From Spongospora subterranea (lineage: Eukaryota; Endomyxa; Phytomyxea; Plasmodiophorida; Plasmodiophoridae), in the NCBI GenBank assembly GCA_900404475.1, contig OUQQ01000535.1, positions 1-14,521 of the forward strand: DNA of 14,521 nt, given 5' to 3'. Shown here one piece after another: positions 11,828-14,521 of this stretch. Under the pieces are notes generated by a model. It did not search any database. It was not told the DNA's origin and was given only the letters and a program-made list of their open reading frames with translations. The position numbers and the translations under genes were made by a program. Within the stretch, counting starts at the first letter, position 1; every line of letters begins with the position of its first letter.

Positions 11828-12324
11828 TTAAGCTTTTGAAGGGGTGATGGATTTTTGGAGAATATCCCAATATTGTCTAGTCTCAGCATGAGATGTTTCA
11901 GCCGCTTTTTCAAATCTGCGATTCTTCTGTGTCGTGTCATCCAACAAAGCTGGTTGGGGGGTGGGTTTTGGTTCAATTTGCATCATGCCGCGCCGCTTAC
12001 TCAAATTGCCTCACGCATCGGTCCATCTTTCAACGGTATTCACTACGCTTGAATCCGGTCTTTACTTCACGAATCCCTGTATTTGCCTGGGAATTACTTT
12101 TGAAATGCACAGCGTCGATCATCAATGGACAAGAGCACGGGCTTCATCCAATATTGGGCGCCCATCCGTTTCGAAATCAAATTTAACAATGCAACCCATC
12201 GCACGAACATTTGTTCTGCAGCGACTGGAATTGCGGCGCAAATCTGGCGGAGGCGGACATGGAATGCGTTGAATGTTCTTGATTTGACATAGGATTGGTT
12301 TGGATCTGTACTGTTTAGTTTCAT
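11828..12324 (-). CDS. Unresolved small multi-exon gene, unrecognised
   Basis: A phase-consistent minus-strand model joins an exon ending at 12131 (IVKFDFETDGRPILDEARAL), one at 12086-12035 (ANTGIREVKTGFKRSEYR) and a last exon 11949-11828 (LLDDTTQKNRRFEKAAETS and QYWDILQKSITPSKA, then TAA). The composition is natural and charged, like a small structural protein. Weak points: introns of 44 and 85 bp with poor donors (GTCCAT, GTTGAA), no clear start and no AATAAA. A rival reading starts at an ATG at 12324 (MKLNSTDPNQSYVKS) and uses the good donor AAAA/GTAATT near 12097. A third minus frame over 11976-11704 (IADLKKRLKHLMLRL) looks like a coiled coil. I do not recognise the family. Confidence 0.3.
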
Positions 12325-12486
12325 AATAACGAGAAAGCGTGTAAGCTCAATTCAGTGAAGTCATCCGGATGCACCATGCAAGCCATGTTGACAAATCGCC
12401 ATGCTTCAAGCTCGAATCTATTGTTCACATCGGAGCCGGAATCTATTATTTAATCAAATAAATTTCTGTTATCCATGTCGGCATAG

Positions 12487-12641
12487 TTTCAAGGTGAAGA
12501 TCGATATGTGCTTATCGAAATGTTCCCCATTAAAGATCACCCACGTTCTAATGCCTATCAAAAACACTATCCAAACAACATCTGGGTTGGCAGAAACAAT
12601 GAAAAAATCATGTTTGTGAAGTATTGGGAGTTTGTCCGAAA
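12487..12641 (+). CDS. Likely upstream exon of the exonuclease-like gene
   Basis: After an acceptor ending at 12486, 51 codons are open and read naturally (FQGEDRYVLIEMFPIKDH, then NIWVGRNNEKIMFVKYWEF). A donor at 12642 leaves phase 2. A TTTTCTCTAG acceptor ending at 12755 supplies the missing base and continues in frame through WPVI into the ATG at 12769, so this exon could extend the exonuclease N terminus. Otherwise a TGA at 12642-12644 region ends it. Its own start and upstream exons are not found; a frame beginning MHHASHVDKSP at about 12371 is one candidate. Confidence 0.42.
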
Positions 12642-12768
12642 GTGATCGGTAAACCTTTGTACGAACACTGAACATTGTGGCAAAACCAATGAATTCAACG
12701 TGCGATCGGCTGTCCATCCTTCTGACAACTCGTGGCCGTGAATCATTTTCTCTAGCTGGCCAGTGATC

Positions 12769-13709
12769 ATGACCAAGAAAAACAACGTGTTCGTCGTGAT
12801 CGACGTCCAATGTGGCGCCACCGGCCCCCGATGTGCTGATCGGTATCCTTTGCGGGTTCAGGCCATTAAACTGGTTCGGAACCCGAACGGCGCGTGGGGA
12901 GAGTTCGACGAGAAGCGCGAGGTGTCCGCGTTCATATCGGGCCCGTCCACAATCGACCCGAAACTTGATTTCAAATCGTTTCTGACGCCGATCACGGGCA
13001 TCTCGAAGGACGACTACAAACACGGGATGAAGCAGACGTTGGACGGGTTGATCGCCCGGATGAGGAAATACATCCCCCTTGAGGCGATCGTCGTCTGCCA
13101 GGGGGAATGGACCGCCGTCCAGTCGTACCTGGAGATGATTGGGTAATGGCGCCATCACCGAAATCCAATGCCCACCGCCCCCTCAATCGATGTGTGATTC
13201 ACCTGGCGTGTTTTCAGACTTGTCAAAGGCGTGAACTTCTCTGGGTTTCTGTCGTTTGGGGATATATTCAATACGGACCGATTACCTGAAGACGACAGGA
13301 TTCCACGAGGATATACGTTCAATCTGGCGACCTTGATTAAGGTGAGATTTTCGTGTTTTTTCCATCGTCGTTTCGATCGCGGTTTTTGTTGAGTATTTTT
13401 GGGACACAGAATGTGTTGGGTCGCGACCTTGATCAGACAAATCGGGCGCGTGATCTCGCCGACCTGCTCAAACGCGCCGACGCTCTCCTACACGGCGACA
13501 ACGACGAACTTCGCCAGTGCATTCGTCAATGCTGGAAGGCGCTGCAAGAGCGACAGGAGCGGGGCGAGAAGAGCTTCGCGACCGCCCATCCCGCTTACGA
13601 GGGCGTCTGCTTGGGCCATATGGAGTCAACTCCCATAGGGAAACTGTGCCATTGCGGTCACCAGATGAAGATCAAAGCATCACCGGCGACCGCAATCGCG
13701 TTTTGGTGA
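12769..13709 (+). CDS. ERI-1-like DEDDh exonuclease-fold protein, catalytic residues mostly lost
   Basis: RNase-H-like 3'-5' exonuclease fold, closest in layout to ERI1. Exons 12769-13142, 13218-13341 and 13410-13709, introns 75 and 68 bp, in phase; about 265 residues from this ATG (or longer with the upstream exon). Markers: VFVVIDVQ (Exo I, ERI1 has DFE), ISGPSTIDPKLDF, the ERI-type FLTPITGISKDDY, VVCQGEW (Exo II, ERI1 has DGSWD), LSFGDIFN, and LGRDLDQTNRARDLADLLKR where ERI1 has H...D. Glu of Exo I is Gln, Asp of Exo II appears lost and the His is replaced, so nuclease activity is doubtful; RNA binding or a scaffold role is possible. The C terminus holds CLGH and CHCGH, a possible metal site. 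It converges on TYW2 with 108 bp between stops. Family call is from pattern only. Confidence 0.72.
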
Positions 13710-13798
13710 AGCGATAAAATGGCGCCAGAACGCCATGATCGATGAGTTGTTAAAACGGTTGAAAACAGCGAAAATGCCGAGGTTTCATTGATTTGTGT

Positions 13799-13804
13799 TT
13801 TATT
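13799..13804 (-). terminator. Polyadenylation signal AATAAA of TYW2
   Basis: AATAAA on the minus strand 13 bp beyond the TAA at 13818-13820, another very short 3' UTR. Confidence 0.68.
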
Positions 13805-13817
13805 ATATCTGGAAGCG

Positions 13818-14521
13818 CTATTTGAGGTGAAGATCGTAAACAATATGATTAATTTTCGGGGCGTAAGATTTAACAATCTCGATGTGATGAAGACGAGATC
13901 GTAATCCGTTTTTGATACGACAATCGAGCGTGCCGAGCAGTTCCTGGATCTGATCGTTCAGTTCAATACCGAATCGTTCGTGGTCGTTGGCGGCGACGTT
14001 GGAATGAATGTGTAGCCAGCCGCCCGACGGTTTCAGCGCCTGCAATGCGGTCGCGTAGCTCATCTCCGACGTGGGGATCAGCCCGAGGAAGACGCGATCG
14101 GCGATGTTGCTCAGACCCGCCAGGCGATTATCGCCAGGGTGGACCCGGTAGCGCTCGGGTGAGATCCGATTCGCGTCCAGACTCTTCTGCAGCGCCACCA
14201 GCGTGTCCTGATTCCATTCGCATAGGTGGGCGTGTTGAACCGATCCATGAACCAGCGCCGGGATCGAGAAATACCCGATCCCACAGAACTGTTGCGAAAC
14301 TTTCAGCAAAGGACCCCCAGAACGAACGATGGGCCATTTCTTACGAGATCGACGAGGGTTTCTTCGGGACGAGAGATTGACCCCATACGGATTCGCTCGG
14401 TGCCATTGCCAGACGAAAACATCGCTAAAAACAGAATCAGAATCAGAGGGCGATTTGCAACGTAGATTGCGCTCACTTTTGGTGACGTCGAGTTCGAACA
14501 GGACGCCGTTCTCTTTATGGC
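13818..14521 (-). CDS. TRMT12: tRNA wybutosine-synthesizing protein 2 (TYW2/TRMT12), 3' part
   Basis: Transfers the aminocarboxypropyl group of S-adenosylmethionine to the tricyclic base at position 37 of tRNA-Phe, a step of wybutosine synthesis in the cytosol. Exons visible: 14521-14477 (partial, HKENGVLFELDVTK), 14424-14345 (MFSSGNGTERIRM...EETLVDL) and 14288-13818; introns of 52 and 56 bp keep the frame. Family motifs: the SAM loop (VDL)FCGIGYFSIP, the acidic CEWN after it, HPGDNR, NIADRVFLGLIPTSE (the TYW2-specific variant of the Trm5 motif), GWLHIHSNV, and the C-terminal VKSYAPKINHIVYDL. The N-terminal part, including the substrate-binding region, lies beyond the right edge. Nothing suggests inactivation. 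Confidence 0.93.
   Translation of the reverse strand, partial: HKENGVLFELDVTKSERNLRCKSPSDSDSVFSDVFVWQWHRANPYGVNLSSRRNPRRSRKKWPIVRSGGPLLKVSQQFCGIGYFSIPALVHGSVQHAHLCEWNQDTLVALQKSLDANRISPERYRVHPGDNRLAGLSNIADRVFLGLIPTSEMSYATALQALKPSGGWLHIHSNVAANDHERFGIELNDQIQELLGTLDCRIKNGLRSRLHHIEIVKSYAPKINHIVYDLHLK

Noticed and set aside
12469..13158. Long minus-strand open frame of 229 codons
   Set aside because: It lies antisense to the exonuclease-like exons, whose plus-strand splice sites and family motifs are consistent; its translation is rich in Arg, Pro, His and Val and matches nothing.

Overview
This is a gene-dense stretch of an animal nuclear genome. Genes lie on both strands and are cut by many short GT-AG introns, mostly about 50-75 bp with a minority of 85-200 bp. 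Products include a kinesin-12-like motor, a mitochondrial ATP synthase subunit, a chitinase-like protein, a RING E3 ligase, an ERI-1-like exonuclease and a wybutosine enzyme. Compactness, intron size, the threonine/lysine stalk and the loose splice acceptors suggest a small-genome ecdysozoan; a tardigrade would fit. That placement is inference from gene style, not from a marker.

Layout, left to right. At 1-280 the minus strand holds an open frame running off the left edge. At 285-3397 (+) is a kinesin-12/KIF15-like gene: ten motor exons splice in perfect phase, and more weakly supported coiled-coil exons follow. At 4297-5050 (+) is ATP synthase subunit d, five exons, 177 residues. At 5512-8424 (-) is a GH18 chitinase-like protein whose catalytic glutamate is replaced. 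It has a long Thr/Lys stalk and, by the best splice model, continues into a SEA-like domain, a transmembrane helix and a short tail. This gene is interrupted by an exact 311-bp duplication around a single N, almost certainly an assembly error. At 9125-11487 (-) is a RING-H2 E3 ligase with three repeats resembling the second half of the CDC48/p97 N domain. At 11828-12324 (-) is an unresolved small gene. At 12487-13709 (+) is an ERI-1-type exonuclease-fold protein with most catalytic residues lost. At 13818-14521 (-) is the 3' part of TYW2/TRMT12, running off the right edge.

The genes do not form a pathway. Neighbours are arranged convergently (ATP synthase d with GH18; exonuclease with TYW2, only 108 bp between stop codons) or head-to-tail (E3 and GH18). 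The most novel items are the CDC48-N-like triple-repeat RING ligase, the membrane-anchored pseudo-chitinase and the pseudo-exonuclease. Gene models were built by hand from splice phase and family resemblance. The first exon of the E3, the kinesin tail and the small gene are the least certain.
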